Source: Solimonas_A sp052035235
GTDB taxonomy: Bacteria > Pseudomonadota > Gammaproteobacteria > Nevskiales > Nevskiaceae
Reading direction: 5' to 3'
Length of the DNA: 64,000 nt
Assembly (NCBI GenBank): GCA_052035235.1
Contig: JBPOHT010000022.1
Coordinates: 1-64,000 of the forward strand
Shown: piece after piece, positions 37,630 to 46,107 of the stretch
How positions within the stretch are numbered: the stretch's first letter is position 1
How the letters are laid out: each line of letters opens with the position of its first letter
The notes under the pieces: model-generated
The model's database searches: none
Seen by the model: the letters and a program-made list of their open reading frames with translations, nothing else
Told to the model about the DNA's origin: nothing
Made by a program: the position numbers and the translations under genes

Positions 37630-39579
37630 TCAGCGCTTGAGCCGGTAGGCCACCACCGAATCGCCGGTGGTGGAGCCGTACATGGTGTGGCCGCCCGCGG
37701 CGATCACCACGTACTGCTTGCCGCCGGCCTCGTAGGTCACCGGCACGGCGGTGCCAGCGGCGGGGAGATCGGCCTTCCACAGGACGTTGCCGGTCTTTAG
37801 GTCGAAGGCGCGCAGGGTGTCGTCCAGGGTGTAGCCGATGAACACCAGGCCGCCGGCCGTGACCAGGGGGCCGCCGGCGCCGGGGGTGCCGAGGTTGGTG
37901 TTGAAGGGGATCCAGCTCGGCAGCTTGAAGGGCATCAGCTTCTCGATGCTGCCCAGCGGTACTTCCCAGAGGATTTTCTTGTTGGCCAGGTCCACGGCGG
38001 TGAGGGCGGCCCAGGGCGGGGCGGAGCAGGGTGAGCCGGCCGGGCCCAGCAGGGGCTGGATCTCGTAGACGTAGGGCGAGCCCTTGGCGGCGAACTGCAT
38101 GGGGCCGCCCAGCTCGACCTTCATGGCCTTGTCGGTCTTGACCTCGGCGGCGGGGATCAGCTTCATCACCACCGGCACGCGGTTGGATGGCACCACCATG
38201 ATGCCGCTGGCGGGGTCGTAGGCGCCGCCGCCCCAGTTGGGGCCACCGCCGACGGAGGGCGAGAAGATGGTGCCCTTCAGGCTCGGCGGGGTGAAGGCCG
38301 GGCCGTAGTTGAAGGACTCGATCTTGCGCTTGCACAGCCAGCGGTCGATGAAGCTGAAGCCCCAGGCGTCGTCGGGGGAGAAGCCGTGCTGGGCCAGCAT
38401 CGGCATGCCCACCGGGTAGGGCTGGGTCGGCGACAGCTTTTCGCCGGCCACGGCACCGGTGGTAGGGACCTTGCGCTCCTCGATGGGCACCAGCGGCTCG
38501 CCGGTCTGGCGGTTGAAGACGAAGATCAGGCCGGTCTTGTTGTTCTGCACCAGGGCCGGCACGGTGGAGCCGTCGGCCTTCTTCCAGTCGATCAGCAGCG
38601 GCTCGGACGGGGTGTCGTAGTCGAAGACGTTGTGGTGCACGAACTGGAAGTGCCAGGCCACCTTGCCGGTCTTGCCGTGCAGGGCGACGATGGACGAGGA
38701 GTAGCGGTTGTCGCCGGCGCGGCCGGCGCCGTAGAAGTCGCCGGAGGGGCTGGTGGTGGGCAGGTAGACCAGGTCGAGTTTCTGGTCCACGGCCATGTTG
38801 GCCCAGACGTTGCCGGCACCGTAGCCGGCGGCCGTGCCCTTCTCCCAGGTCTTGGCGGCGGGATCGTTGGGATCGCGCGGCAGGGGGTCGAACTCCCAGA
38901 GGAACTTGCCGCTGCGGGCGTCATAGGCCAGCACGCGGCCGCTGGGGGCGTCCACGCGCTGGTTGTCGGCCACCGCGGAGCCCACGATCACCACGCCGTT
39001 GACCACGGCGGGCTTGGAACCGGCGACCACTTCACCGGCGAAAATCTCCGGCTTGCTGGTTGGCATCTTCACCGAGCCCTTGTCGCCGAAGTCCTGGCAG
39101 GCCTTGCCGTCGCGCGCGTCGAAGGCCACCAGGCGGTAGCTGGTGGTGCCCAGGAAGATGCGCGACTTGCAGTGCGTGCCGTCGGCGGCCTTGTCATCCA
39201 CCCAGTGCGAGATGCCGCGGCACTTCTGCATGCCGACTTTGGGGTCCTTGGGATCGTAGATCCAGCGCTGCTTGCCGGTGGCGGGGTCCAGCGCGATGAC
39301 GCGGCGCGTGGTGGTGCAGACCAGCAGGTTGCCATCGACCAGGGTCGGCTGGTCCTCGAAGGCGATCAGGGCCTGGGGGCCGTTCTTCGGCGGGACTTCG
39401 CCGGTGTGGTATTCCCAGGCTTTCTCGAGCTGGCCGACGTTGGCCTTGTTGATCTGCGCCAGCGGCGAATACTTGGTGCCGAGCTGGTGCGCTTCGGGGC
39501 TGGCCGCCGCCGCACAGTAAGTGACGCCTGCGAGCGCCAGCGCCAGCATCTGGCGGTACAACGGTAGGCGGATGCCCAT
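37630..39579 (-). CDS. PQQ-dependent dehydrogenase (quinoprotein, glucose-dehydrogenase family)
   Basis: A 649-residue periplasmic quinoprotein that would oxidise an alcohol, aldose or aldehyde. The start is ATG at 39579, preceded by GGGGAG; the open frame upstream is a shadow. Residues 1-25 form a signal peptide (RQMLALALAGVTYCAAAA). Tryptophan-docking repeats of the eight-bladed propeller are visible, such as VIALDPATGKQRWIYDP and LRAFDLKTGNVLWKAD. It lacks the N-terminal membrane helices of E. coli Gcd and any cytochrome motif (C-x2-C-H). It follows xdhC by 44 bases, so probably shares its promoter. PQQ synthesis genes are not in the window. Confidence 0.9.
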   Translation of the reverse strand: MGIRLPLYRQMLALALAGVTYCAAAASPEAHQLGTKYSPLAQINKANVGQLEKAWEYHTGEVPPKNGPQALIAFEDQPTLVDGNLLVCTTTRRVIALDPATGKQRWIYDPKDPKVGMQKCRGISHWVDDKAADGTHCKSRIFLGTTSYRLVAFDARDGKACQDFGDKGSVKMPTSKPEIFAGEVVAGSKPAVVNGVVIVGSAVADNQRVDAPSGRVLAYDARSGKFLWEFDPLPRDPNDPAAKTWEKGTAAGYGAGNVWANMAVDQKLDLVYLPTTSPSGDFYGAGRAGDNRYSSSIVALHGKTGKVAWHFQFVHHNVFDYDTPSEPLLIDWKKADGSTVPALVQNNKTGLIFVFNRQTGEPLVPIEERKVPTTGAVAGEKLSPTQPYPVGMPMLAQHGFSPDDAWGFSFIDRWLCKRKIESFNYGPAFTPPSLKGTIFSPSVGGGPNWGGGAYDPASGIMVVPSNRVPVVMKLIPAAEVKTDKAMKVELGGPMQFAAKGSPYVYEIQPLLGPAGSPCSAPPWAALTAVDLANKKILWEVPLGSIEKLMPFKLPSWIPFNTNLGTPGAGGPLVTAGGLVFIGYTLDDTLRAFDLKTGNVLWKADLPAAGTAVPVTYEAGGKQYVVIAAGGHTMYGSTTGDSVVAYRLKR

Positions 39580-39623
39580 GGATGTTCTCCCCTTGTGTCC
39601 TTGTTGTGCGGTGATGCCGCGGC

Positions 39624-40715
39624 TCAATGGATCGGGCCGTCGCGGGTGCTGAGGCGCCCGCCGCTGCGTCCGTGAACCGCGCCTTGTATTTCCGCGGCGA
39701 TCGCCAGGGCGATCTCTTCCGGTGTTTCCGAGCCGATATCCAGGCCGGCCGGCGCGCTCAGCGGTGTCAGCGAGTCGCTGACGGCGCTGTGCATCCGGGC
39801 GGCGCGGTTGCGCGAGCCCACGGCGCCCAGGTAGAGCAGCGGCTGCTGGCGCAACACGCGCAGGTAGTCCAGGTCGCGCTCGAGGTTGTGCGTCATCACC
39901 AGCACGGCGGTGCGCGGGTCGAAGCGCAGTTGCCGCTCCAGTTGCGCGGCGCCGCAGCGCAGCAGGCTGGCGCCGGCCGGCAGGACCGGCGCGGGCGTGT
40001 CGTCGCGGTGGTCGACCAGCAGCGTGCTCCAGCCCAGGCCGCGGGCGATGCCCGCGAGTGCCAGGGTGGTGGTGCCGACGCCGATCAGCACCAGGCGCAG
40101 CGGTGCCTGCAGCCGCTCGACCAGCACCTGCATGCGCCGGTCGCCGCTGAGCACCTCGTCGAGCCGCGCGCCGTTGCCGGTCTCGCCGGACAAGGCCTGC
40201 GACAGCACGGCGTCGGCGCTGCGGGCATCGCCCAGCTCGTCGAGCACCAGCGTCTGGTTCCACAGCAGGCGGCGCGGGTGGGGCAGGCAGCGGCCTTCGG
40301 CGGCGAAGACGGTCATCAGGGTGCCCTGGCCGCGCGCATCCAGGCACTGGGCGGCGGCATCGGCAAAGCGCAGGTCGGCAGGGGAGCGCAGCGGCTCTAG
40401 CAGCACTTCCATTTCGCCGCCGCAGCCCAGTTCCAGCAGGGCGTCGTAGCCGTGCTCGCGGTCGTAGCACAGCAGCCGCGCCTGGCCGGCCACGATCACC
40501 TCACGGGCGCGTTCGACGATGTCCGCCTCCGGGCAGCCGGCCGAGAGGCCGCGCACGACGCGTCCGTCACCGTGGACCAGCATGCGCGTGCCGGCGCGCC
40601 GGAACACCGGCCCGCGGGTGCGCACCAGCGTGGCCAGGGCGGCGCCGCCGGCGAAGCCGCTGTCCTTGAGCTGGTCCAGGCCGGCCTTGAGGTCGGCGAA
40701 TTCGTGAGGCGTCAT
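39624..40715 (-). CDS. XdhC/CoxI-family molybdenum-cofactor maturation protein
   Basis: A 363-residue protein of the XdhC/CoxI family. These bind molybdenum cofactor and help insert sulfurated cofactor into xanthine dehydrogenase-type enzymes. Family features are GLSAGCPEADIVERAREV (usually SGGCVEG) and ELGCGGEMEVLLEPL in the N-terminal XdhC_CoxI domain, and the Rossmann-like C-terminal part with LVLIGVGTTTLALAGIARGL and YLGAVGSRNRAARM. It lies next to the Mo-hydroxylase operon on the same strand, separated by a repeat element, so it is the probable chaperone for it. A good promoter with an operator lies directly upstream. Confidence 0.9.
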   Translation of the reverse strand: MTPHEFADLKAGLDQLKDSGFAGGAALATLVRTRGPVFRRAGTRMLVHGDGRVVRGLSAGCPEADIVERAREVIVAGQARLLCYDREHGYDALLELGCGGEMEVLLEPLRSPADLRFADAAAQCLDARGQGTLMTVFAAEGRCLPHPRRLLWNQTLVLDELGDARSADAVLSQALSGETGNGARLDEVLSGDRRMQVLVERLQAPLRLVLIGVGTTTLALAGIARGLGWSTLLVDHRDDTPAPVLPAGASLLRCGAAQLERQLRFDPRTAVLVMTHNLERDLDYLRVLRQQPLLYLGAVGSRNRAARMHSAVSDSLTPLSAPAGLDIGSETPEEIALAIAAEIQGAVHGRSGGRLSTRDGPIH

Positions 40716-40737
40716 GAACCCCGCCGCGGTTTATTGA

Positions 40738-40753
40738 TGTCAGCGCATTGACA
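40738..40753. promoter_or_regulatory. Palindromic operator TGTCA-N6-TGACA (copy 1)
   Basis: A perfect 5-6-5 inverted repeat lies directly downstream of, and overlaps by one base, the -10 hexamer of the xdhC promoter, a repressor-like position. The same palindrome with related context (TGTCAGCG, then TGACATTAA) occurs at 46072-46087 ahead of the second P450. Confidence 0.65.
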
Positions 40754-40781
40754 TTAAATAGTGACCCTAGGGATTAGTCAA
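40753..40781 (-). promoter_or_regulatory. Candidate sigma70 promoter of xdhC and the PQQ dehydrogenase
   Basis: On the minus strand TTGACT (40776-40781) and TTTAAT (40753-40758) have 17-base spacing, about 38 bases before the xdhC ATG. A second inverted pair, GTCAAC (40777-40782) and GTTGAT (40789-40794), covers the -35 element. Confidence 0.6.
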
Positions 40782-40816
40782 CAGGTGTGTTGATCATCCG
40801 GGGGCTGAATGAAACT

Positions 40817-40947
40817 CCCCTCTCCCGCAGGCGGGAGAGGGGCGGGGGGAGAGGGTTTCTGTAGAGCTCTGCTGGGTTATCCCCGGACAGATTTACAGAA
40901 ACCCTCTCCCGCCCTTCGGGCACCCTCTCCCGCAGGCGGGAGAGGGG
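40817..40947. repeat. Repeat family A, full composite element 3 (131 bp)
   Basis: Same layout as the elements at 25325 and 29226, with outer hairpins CCCCTCTCCCGCAGGCGGGA and CCCTCTCCCGCAGGCGGGAG and the inverted GGAGAGGGTTTCTGTA pair. It lies just 5 bases after the end of the Mo-hydroxylase large-subunit gene and may stabilise its transcript. Confidence 0.88.
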
Positions 40948-40952
40948 ATTGG

Positions 40953-43691
40953 TTATGCACGTTCTCCCACCAGCTTGGCGGTGCCGAACACGCCCATCTT
41001 GACCTTGCCGATCAGCTGGTCGCCTTCGAGTTGCACGTCGTACTTCAGCGTCAGCGACATCGGCTTGGTGACCTTCAGGTCCCACTGCAGGTGGTTGCCG
41101 GAGATGCTGCCGGTGAAGCTGGCCTCCTCGCCCTTGGTGTAGAAGGTGCCGCTGACGACGCTGCCGTCCACGGCGAGCTTGCCGGTGAAGGACTGCGGGC
41201 CCATGGGGGTCGACAGCACGAAGTTCCACAGGCCGTCGACCGAGGGGGCGGCGGGGCTGGTGATGTTTGCCTGCGGTGACGAGGGCGAGGGCAAGTTGAT
41301 CGCGGCCGGGATCGGGTCGGGAGGCGTTGCCGGTTCGTGCTTCGGCGCCGGAGCGGGGATGTTCTTCTGGGCGATGGGTCGGCCTTCGATCAGTTCCAGC
41401 AGGCGCGGCGGCGTCAGCGGGAATTCGAGCTTCAGTTCGCCGAAGGGCGCCAGGGCATCGGCGATGGCGTTGACCAGCGTGGGTGGGCCGACGATGCAGC
41501 CGCCTTCGCCGACGCCGCGAAAGCCGCCGACGGTCTGCGAGGGGGCCGAGGCGCCGTGCAGGTATTCGAAGACCGGCACGTCGAAGATCGTCGGCAGCAT
41601 GTAATCCTTGTAGGTCACTGCCGTGGGATTGCCGCGTGCGTCGAAGCTGACCTCCTCGAACAGCACCTGGCCGATGGCCTGGGCGAGACCGCCGGCCACC
41701 TGGCCTTCGACCACGGCGGGATTGATCATGTTGCCGACGTCTTCGCTGGAGACCCAGCGCAGGATCTTGACGAAGCCGGTGTCGACGTCGACCTCGACGA
41801 TGCAGGCGTGCGCCGCGCTGGTCAGGGTCAGCGCCGGCGGGCAGTAGCGGTACTGCGTCTCCAGGCCGGCTTCCATGCCTTCGGGCAGGCGCTCGGGCTC
41901 GGCGTAGGCGACGTCGGCGATGTCGCGCAGGCTGCAGGTCTGTTCCTTGGCGCCCATGATGTGGACCGTGCCGCCACGGATGAAGACGTCCTCGGCCTTC
42001 GCGTTGAAGACGTGCGCGGCGATGGCGCGGATCTTGTCGGCCATCAGGTCGGCGGCGCGGATGCAGGCGCCGCCGCCAGCCACGGCCTGGCGGCTGCCGT
42101 AGGCGCCGGAGCCGTAGCCGCCGCGCGAGCTGTCGTCCTCGTAGACGGTGATGTCCTCGAAGGGTACGCCCAGGCGTTCGGCGACGACCTGCGCCATGGT
42201 GGTCTGCGTGCCGTGGCCCTGCGAATGCGTGGAGACGATGGCGCTGACCTTGCCGGTGGGCTCGATGCGGATGTGGCAGGACTCGCTGATCAGCACGATG
42301 ACGCCGGCGGTGCCGGCGGTCGGCTCGATGTAGGTGGCGAAGCCCAGGCCCAGGTAACGGCCTTGTTTGCGTGCTTCGGCCTGCTCGGCGCGGAAGGCGG
42401 CGACGTCTACCTTCTTCAGCAGCTCTTCCAGGCACTCGGCCGGGCTGATGTCTTCCAGCGACAGGCCCATCGGCGTCATCGTCGGCTGGTCGGCCTTGGT
42501 GACGAGCGTCTTGCGGCGCAGCTCGATGGGGTCGATCTTCAGCTTGCGGGCGGCGCGGTCCAGCAGCACTTCACGCGCCAGGGACTCCAGCGCCCAGGGG
42601 CCGCGGTAGGCGCCCAGGCCCACGGTGTTGCTGAACCAGCCGCGCGCGGAGAAGTTGAAGGCCGGCAGCTTGTGCGCGGCCCACAGGAACATCATCACCG
42701 CGATGTTGCTGTCAGCGCCATGCGGATAGGCGCCGTTGTTGATGCCGTAGTCGGCGTGCGAGGCCAGCAGGTTGCCTTCCAGGTCGAAGGCGACGCGCAG
42801 CTTCATGTCCTGCTCGCGCGCCTGGTTGGCGGAGGTGAGGTTCTCCAGGCGGTCCTCGATCCACTTCAGCGGGCGGCCCAGGATCAGCGCGGCGGCGACC
42901 ACCGCGGTCTCCTCGCGCCAGGGCTGGCCCTTGAGGCCGAAGGAGCCGCCGACGTCCTTGGAGATGACGCGGAAGGTGGTCTGCGGCAGGTCGAAGGCCT
43001 GCGAGAACCAGCGCGCGGCGAGTTGCGGGCCCTGGCAGGAGAGGTACACCGTCATCTCGCCCGAGCCCTGCGGCGCGGCCACGACGCCGCGCGGTTCCAT
43101 CGGCGACTGCGAGATGCGCTGGTGCTTCATCTCGATCACTTCGAGGTGCGGAGCGTTGTCCAGCATCTCCTCAAGCTCCGGATCGAGCTCTTCGGCGCCG
43201 GTGGCGGCGGCGACGTTGGACTCCGTACCGGGATGCACCAGCGTGCCGCTGCGGGCGTCGTCCAGCGTGACGACCGGGTCTTCCTCGTCGTACTCCACCA
43301 CGATCAGGCCGGAGGCGTCCTCGGCGATGTAGCGGTCCTGGGCGATCACCATCGCCACCGGGTCACCGACGTAGCAGACGCGGTCCACGGCGAGCAGCGG
43401 CACCGGCACCACCGGCGGCGCCAGGAAGAAGCTCAGCATGTTGGGCTGGTAGCGCTCCAGGTCCTTGGCGACCAGCACGGCGAAGACACCGGGCAGCGAC
43501 TGCGCCGCCGAGGTATCGATGGACCTGATGCGGCCGCGCGCCATCGGGCTGCGGTGGAAGGCCACCTGCAGCACGCCCGGTGGGTTGACGTCGTCGGTGT
43601 AGACGCCGCGCCCGGTCAGCAGGCGCAGGTCTTCGGAGCGCGACTGGCGCTTGCCGATGTAGCGGTCGGCGAGGGTCTCGGGCTTGTTCAT
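40953..43691 (-). CDS. Molybdenum hydroxylase large subunit (xanthine dehydrogenase/CoxL family) with C-terminal beta module
   Basis: A 912-residue molybdopterin-binding large subunit. The start at 43691 overlaps the small-subunit stop (ATGA); the frame upstream is a shadow. The N-terminal aldehyde oxidase a/b hammerhead domain has SEDLRLLTGRGVYTDDVNPP. Mo-cofactor motifs include DVGGSFGLKGQ and GGFRGVGEGG, with the catalytic Glu in GVGEGG. The active-site loop reads GLGAYRGPWA, unlike AYRCSFR of form I CO dehydrogenase, so it is not a CO dehydrogenase. After about residue 770 a Pro/Ala-rich linker leads to a 97-residue beta module (about 40956-41246) also found at the start of the hydrolase at 19313. 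Normal CoxL proteins end before this. Substrate: unknown, probably an aldehyde or N-heterocycle. Confidence 0.93.
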   Translation of the reverse strand: MNKPETLADRYIGKRQSRSEDLRLLTGRGVYTDDVNPPGVLQVAFHRSPMARGRIRSIDTSAAQSLPGVFAVLVAKDLERYQPNMLSFFLAPPVVPVPLLAVDRVCYVGDPVAMVIAQDRYIAEDASGLIVVEYDEEDPVVTLDDARSGTLVHPGTESNVAAATGAEELDPELEEMLDNAPHLEVIEMKHQRISQSPMEPRGVVAAPQGSGEMTVYLSCQGPQLAARWFSQAFDLPQTTFRVISKDVGGSFGLKGQPWREETAVVAAALILGRPLKWIEDRLENLTSANQAREQDMKLRVAFDLEGNLLASHADYGINNGAYPHGADSNIAVMMFLWAAHKLPAFNFSARGWFSNTVGLGAYRGPWALESLAREVLLDRAARKLKIDPIELRRKTLVTKADQPTMTPMGLSLEDISPAECLEELLKKVDVAAFRAEQAEARKQGRYLGLGFATYIEPTAGTAGVIVLISESCHIRIEPTGKVSAIVSTHSQGHGTQTTMAQVVAERLGVPFEDITVYEDDSSRGGYGSGAYGSRQAVAGGGACIRAADLMADKIRAIAAHVFNAKAEDVFIRGGTVHIMGAKEQTCSLRDIADVAYAEPERLPEGMEAGLETQYRYCPPALTLTSAAHACIVEVDVDTGFVKILRWVSSEDVGNMINPAVVEGQVAGGLAQAIGQVLFEEVSFDARGNPTAVTYKDYMLPTIFDVPVFEYLHGASAPSQTVGGFRGVGEGGCIVGPPTLVNAIADALAPFGELKLEFPLTPPRLLELIEGRPIAQKNIPAPAPKHEPATPPDPIPAAINLPSPSSPQANITSPAAPSVDGLWNFVLSTPMGPQSFTGKLAVDGSVVSGTFYTKGEEASFTGSISGNHLQWDLKVTKPMSLTLKYDVQLEGDQLIGKVKMGVFGTAKLVGERA

Positions 43692-44182
43692 CCGTGATCC
43701 TCCACCGGGGCGACGGCTTCGCCGGCCAGGCGCAGCGCGGCGCGGCGGATGCCCTGGTAGCCGGTGCAGCGGCAGATGTGGCCGGACATGGCGTTGATCA
43801 GCGTCTCGGAGCTGGGCTTCTGCTCGCCTTGGGTCAGGGCAGCCAGGGTCATGCAGACACCCGGGGTACAGAAGCCGCACTGCAGGCCGTGCTCCTCGCG
43901 CAGGGTCTGCTGCACCGGGTGCAGAGGGCCGTCGCCGGTGGAGAGGCCTTCTACCGTGGTGACGCTGCAGCCGTCGGCCTGCACGGCGAGCATCAGGCAG
44001 GAGCGCACGGCCAGGCCGTCGACCATCACGGTGCAGGCGCCGCAGACGCCATGCTCGCAGCCGACGTGCACGCCGGTGTAGCCGGCGTTGCCGCGCAGGA
44101 AGTCGCAGAGGGTCAGGCGGCCTTCGACGGTGGCGTCGTGGGGCCGGTCGTTGATGTTGAGGTGAATGCTGTGTGTGCTCAC
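43688..44182 (-). CDS. Molybdenum hydroxylase small subunit, two [2Fe-2S] clusters (CoxS type)
   Basis: A 164-residue iron-sulfur subunit. The plant-type cluster ligands lie in GCEHGVCGACTVMVDG with the fourth Cys in VRSCLML. The second cluster is in LQCGFCTPG and HICRCTGYQGI. It relays electrons from the Mo site to FAD. GTG at 44182 is used as the start because it overlaps the medium-subunit stop by four bases (GTGA) and begins STHSIHLNINDRP, right before the ferredoxin fold. Its stop overlaps the large-subunit ATG, so expression is coupled along the operon. Confidence 0.93.
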   Translation of the reverse strand: MSTHSIHLNINDRPHDATVEGRLTLCDFLRGNAGYTGVHVGCEHGVCGACTVMVDGLAVRSCLMLAVQADGCSVTTVEGLSTGDGPLHPVQQTLREEHGLQCGFCTPGVCMTLAALTQGEQKPSSETLINAMSGHICRCTGYQGIRRAALRLAGEAVAPVEDHG

Positions 44183-45048
44183 GACGCCTTGGCCTCCAGG
44201 GTTTCGCGCAGGGCGCGGGCGAACATGCGGCGGCCGACGGTGCGGCGGTATTCGGAGGTGGCGTGGTGATCGTCGAAGGGGGAGGTGTCGGCAATCGCGA
44301 GTTCCGCGATGGCGGCGTGATCGACCTGGTCGATGGACTGGCCGAGCAGGGCAGCTTCTGCCTGGCGTGCCTTGATCGGCGTGGGACCCATTCCGAACCA
44401 GGCAAGACCCGCCTTGCTCACCTTGCCGTCCTGCACGGTGATGGCACCGGTGAGGCCGACCAGGGCGAAGTCGCCGGGACGCTGCGCCAGTTCCTTGAAC
44501 ATCCAGCGCGTACCTGTGGGCCACTCGGGGACGTGGACGTCCGTGACCAGCTCGTCAAATTCCAGCGCGGTGGCGTAGGGGCCGATGTAGAGCTCTTCGG
44601 CAGCGATGCGGCGCTTGCCGCGCTTGGCGGAGCGCACTTCCACCGAGGCGCCGAGCGCGACCGAGGTGGCGGGCAGTTCCGCCGCCGGCTCACCCAGCGC
44701 GATGGAGCCGCCGATGGTGCCGCGGTTGCGTGTCTGGTGATGGCCGACGTGCTTCACGGCGGTGACCAGCAGCGGCTGGGCGCTGCCCAGCGTCGCATTG
44801 GCGATGGCCTCGTTCTGTCGCGTGACGGGGCCGATGCGCGTGCTGCCGTTGGCATGCGATACGCCCTTGAGCGCGGCGATGCGGTTGATGTCCACCAGCA
44901 GGAAGGGCTGGCTCATGCGCAGCGCCAGCAGCGGCATCAGCGTCTGACCGCCGGCGAGGATGGTGGCGCCGCCACCGGCCTCGGCCAGCAGGCCGCAGGC
45001 CTCCTCGATGGTGGCGGGGGCGTAGTAGTCGAACGGTGCCGGCTTCAC
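44179..45048 (-). CDS. Molybdenum hydroxylase FAD-binding medium subunit (CoxM type)
   Basis: A 289-residue flavoprotein subunit. FAD pyrophosphate-binding motifs are ILAGGQTLMPLLALR (residues 30-44) and TRNRGTIGGSIALG near 105, and the C-terminal CO-dehydrogenase-flavoprotein domain follows. It passes electrons from the iron-sulfur subunit to an acceptor. The GTG start overlaps the CoxG-type stop (GTGA), and its stop overlaps the next start. Cluster order G-M-S-L differs from the M-S-L-D-E-F order of CO dehydrogenase operons. Confidence 0.93.
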   Translation of the reverse strand: MKPAPFDYYAPATIEEACGLLAEAGGGATILAGGQTLMPLLALRMSQPFLLVDINRIAALKGVSHANGSTRIGPVTRQNEAIANATLGSAQPLLVTAVKHVGHHQTRNRGTIGGSIALGEPAAELPATSVALGASVEVRSAKRGKRRIAAEELYIGPYATALEFDELVTDVHVPEWPTGTRWMFKELAQRPGDFALVGLTGAITVQDGKVSKAGLAWFGMGPTPIKARQAEAALLGQSIDQVDHAAIAELAIADTSPFDDHHATSEYRRTVGRRMFARALRETLEAKAS

Positions 45049-45800
45049 CGGCGATCCTCGAGCAGCTTGGCCAGCAGCGCGGCGTCGAGGGTGACGACCG
45101 GTGCGGCGGCGCGGCGGCCGAACTCGAAGCCGGCGGCGGCGACGATCACGGTCAGCAGGCCGATGGCCAGGCCCATCCAGGCCGACTCGCCGTTGCCGCC
45201 CTGGCCGATGAGATAGCCGACGAAGCCGGAGACCACCATGGCGAGGATCCAGGCCATCGGCAGGCCACCGGAAGCAGGAGCCGCGGAGTACGAGGACGAG
45301 CGGGCGACGCTGCGCGAGGCGGATGCGCCGGCCTCCGCGGGGGCGGCGGCCGCTTCGGCGTCGCCGCTGACGATCTTGCCGAACTGCTGGAAGAAGCGGG
45401 CGGCGAGCTGCTTGGCGGTGGCGTCCATGATCGGGCCGCCGAGCTGTGCCAGGCGGCCGCCGATCTGGGCGTCCATCTCGTAGCTCAGCAGCGTGCCGCC
45501 GTCGGCTTCGCTCAGCTTGACCTTGGCGATGTTCTTGACGAAGCCCACGGTGCCACCCTGGGCCTCGATGGTCAGGGTGTAGCTGTTGAGCGGATCGATG
45601 TCGGACAGGGTGACGGTGCCGGTGAAGCGTGCGCCGATGGGGCCGATCTTGATCTCGGCGATGGCCCGCATGCGGTCCTCGGATTCCTTCTCCACCATCT
45701 GGCAGCCGGGGATGCTACGGCGCAGGACATCGGGATCGTAGAGGCCGTCCCAGACCTGTTGGCGGGAGGCGGGAATCCGCTGCTGTCCTGTCATCTGCAT
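45045..45800 (-). CDS. CoxG-type SRPBCC protein with C-terminal membrane segments
   Basis: A 251-residue protein. Residues 1-145 form the SRPBCC fold of carbon monoxide dehydrogenase subunit G: MTGQQRIPASRQQVWDGLYD, RSIPGCQMVEK and TLLSYEMDAQIGGRLAQLGG. A Ser/Ala-rich linker follows, then two hydrophobic segments (about 184-201 and 208-226). CoxG anchors CO dehydrogenase to the membrane in carboxydotrophs; the same recruiting role is inferred here. It is first in the operon, so its upstream gap (45801-46107) should contain the operon promoter. Confidence 0.88.
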   Translation of the reverse strand: MQMTGQQRIPASRQQVWDGLYDPDVLRRSIPGCQMVEKESEDRMRAIAEIKIGPIGARFTGTVTLSDIDPLNSYTLTIEAQGGTVGFVKNIAKVKLSEADGGTLLSYEMDAQIGGRLAQLGGPIMDATAKQLAARFFQQFGKIVSGDAEAAAAPAEAGASASRSVARSSSYSAAPASGGLPMAWILAMVVSGFVGYLIGQGGNGESAWMGLAIGLLTVIVAAAGFEFGRRAAAPVVTLDAALLAKLLEDRR

Positions 45801-46107
45801 GGCTTGGCGTCTCTTGGGTCTGCTGGGCTGGAGAACCCCGGCACGGCGGGCCTGGAATAAGCGTCAGGGTTCTGCCGCCATTTTGTCCCAAAACCCCCGG
45901 TGCCGCCTTGGCGAGCCGCCGCGCTCCATTGCCGTGTGCTGAAGTGAGATTTGACCTCTGCGGCATTTTTTATTGTTGCAGTGCAAGGCGAGCCCTAAGG
46001 TCGTCCTCGCGCTGCCCGATCCGGTCTGCCGCGTCAGGCAAGACCGGCGGCTTGACCCTCTCCAATATTGGTGTCAGCGTCATGACATTAATAAAAAGGA
46101 AGTTCCC
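45801..46107. promoter_or_regulatory. Divergent regulatory gap between Mo-hydroxylase operon and second P450
   Basis: A 307-base region with AT-rich pockets (TTTTTTATTGTTG near 45966) unlike surrounding DNA. It must hold the promoter for coxG-type minus transcription and for the plus-strand P450. The palindrome at 46072-46087 and AAAAAGGAAG ribosome binding site (46093-46102) are in its right end. No clear -35/-10 pair was found for either direction. The coding frame that extends into this gap from the P450 is spurious upstream of 46108. Confidence 0.6.
46072..46087. promoter_or_regulatory. Palindromic operator TGTCA-N6-TGACA (copy 2)
   Basis: A perfect 5-6-5 inverted repeat 20 bases before the P450 start. 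Its left half context TGTCAGCG and right half TGACATTAA are identical to the copy at 40738. The TetR-family gene convergent with this P450 is a natural candidate for the binding protein. Confidence 0.65.

Noticed and set aside
39580..40470. N-terminal extension of the PQQ dehydrogenase to 946 residues
   Set aside because: It is antisense-frame shadow over xdhC; the ATG at 39579 has a ribosome binding site and signal peptide.
43691..44405. N-terminal extension of the Mo-hydroxylase large subunit up to 1150 residues
   Set aside because: The extension is an Arg/Pro/His-rich shadow of the small and medium subunit genes; the ATG at 43691 overlapping the small-subunit stop is the real start.
40953..45800. 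Aerobic CO dehydrogenase
   Set aside because: The large subunit lacks the AYRCSFR active-site loop of form I enzymes and shows AYRGPWA; accessory coxD, coxE and coxF genes are absent.
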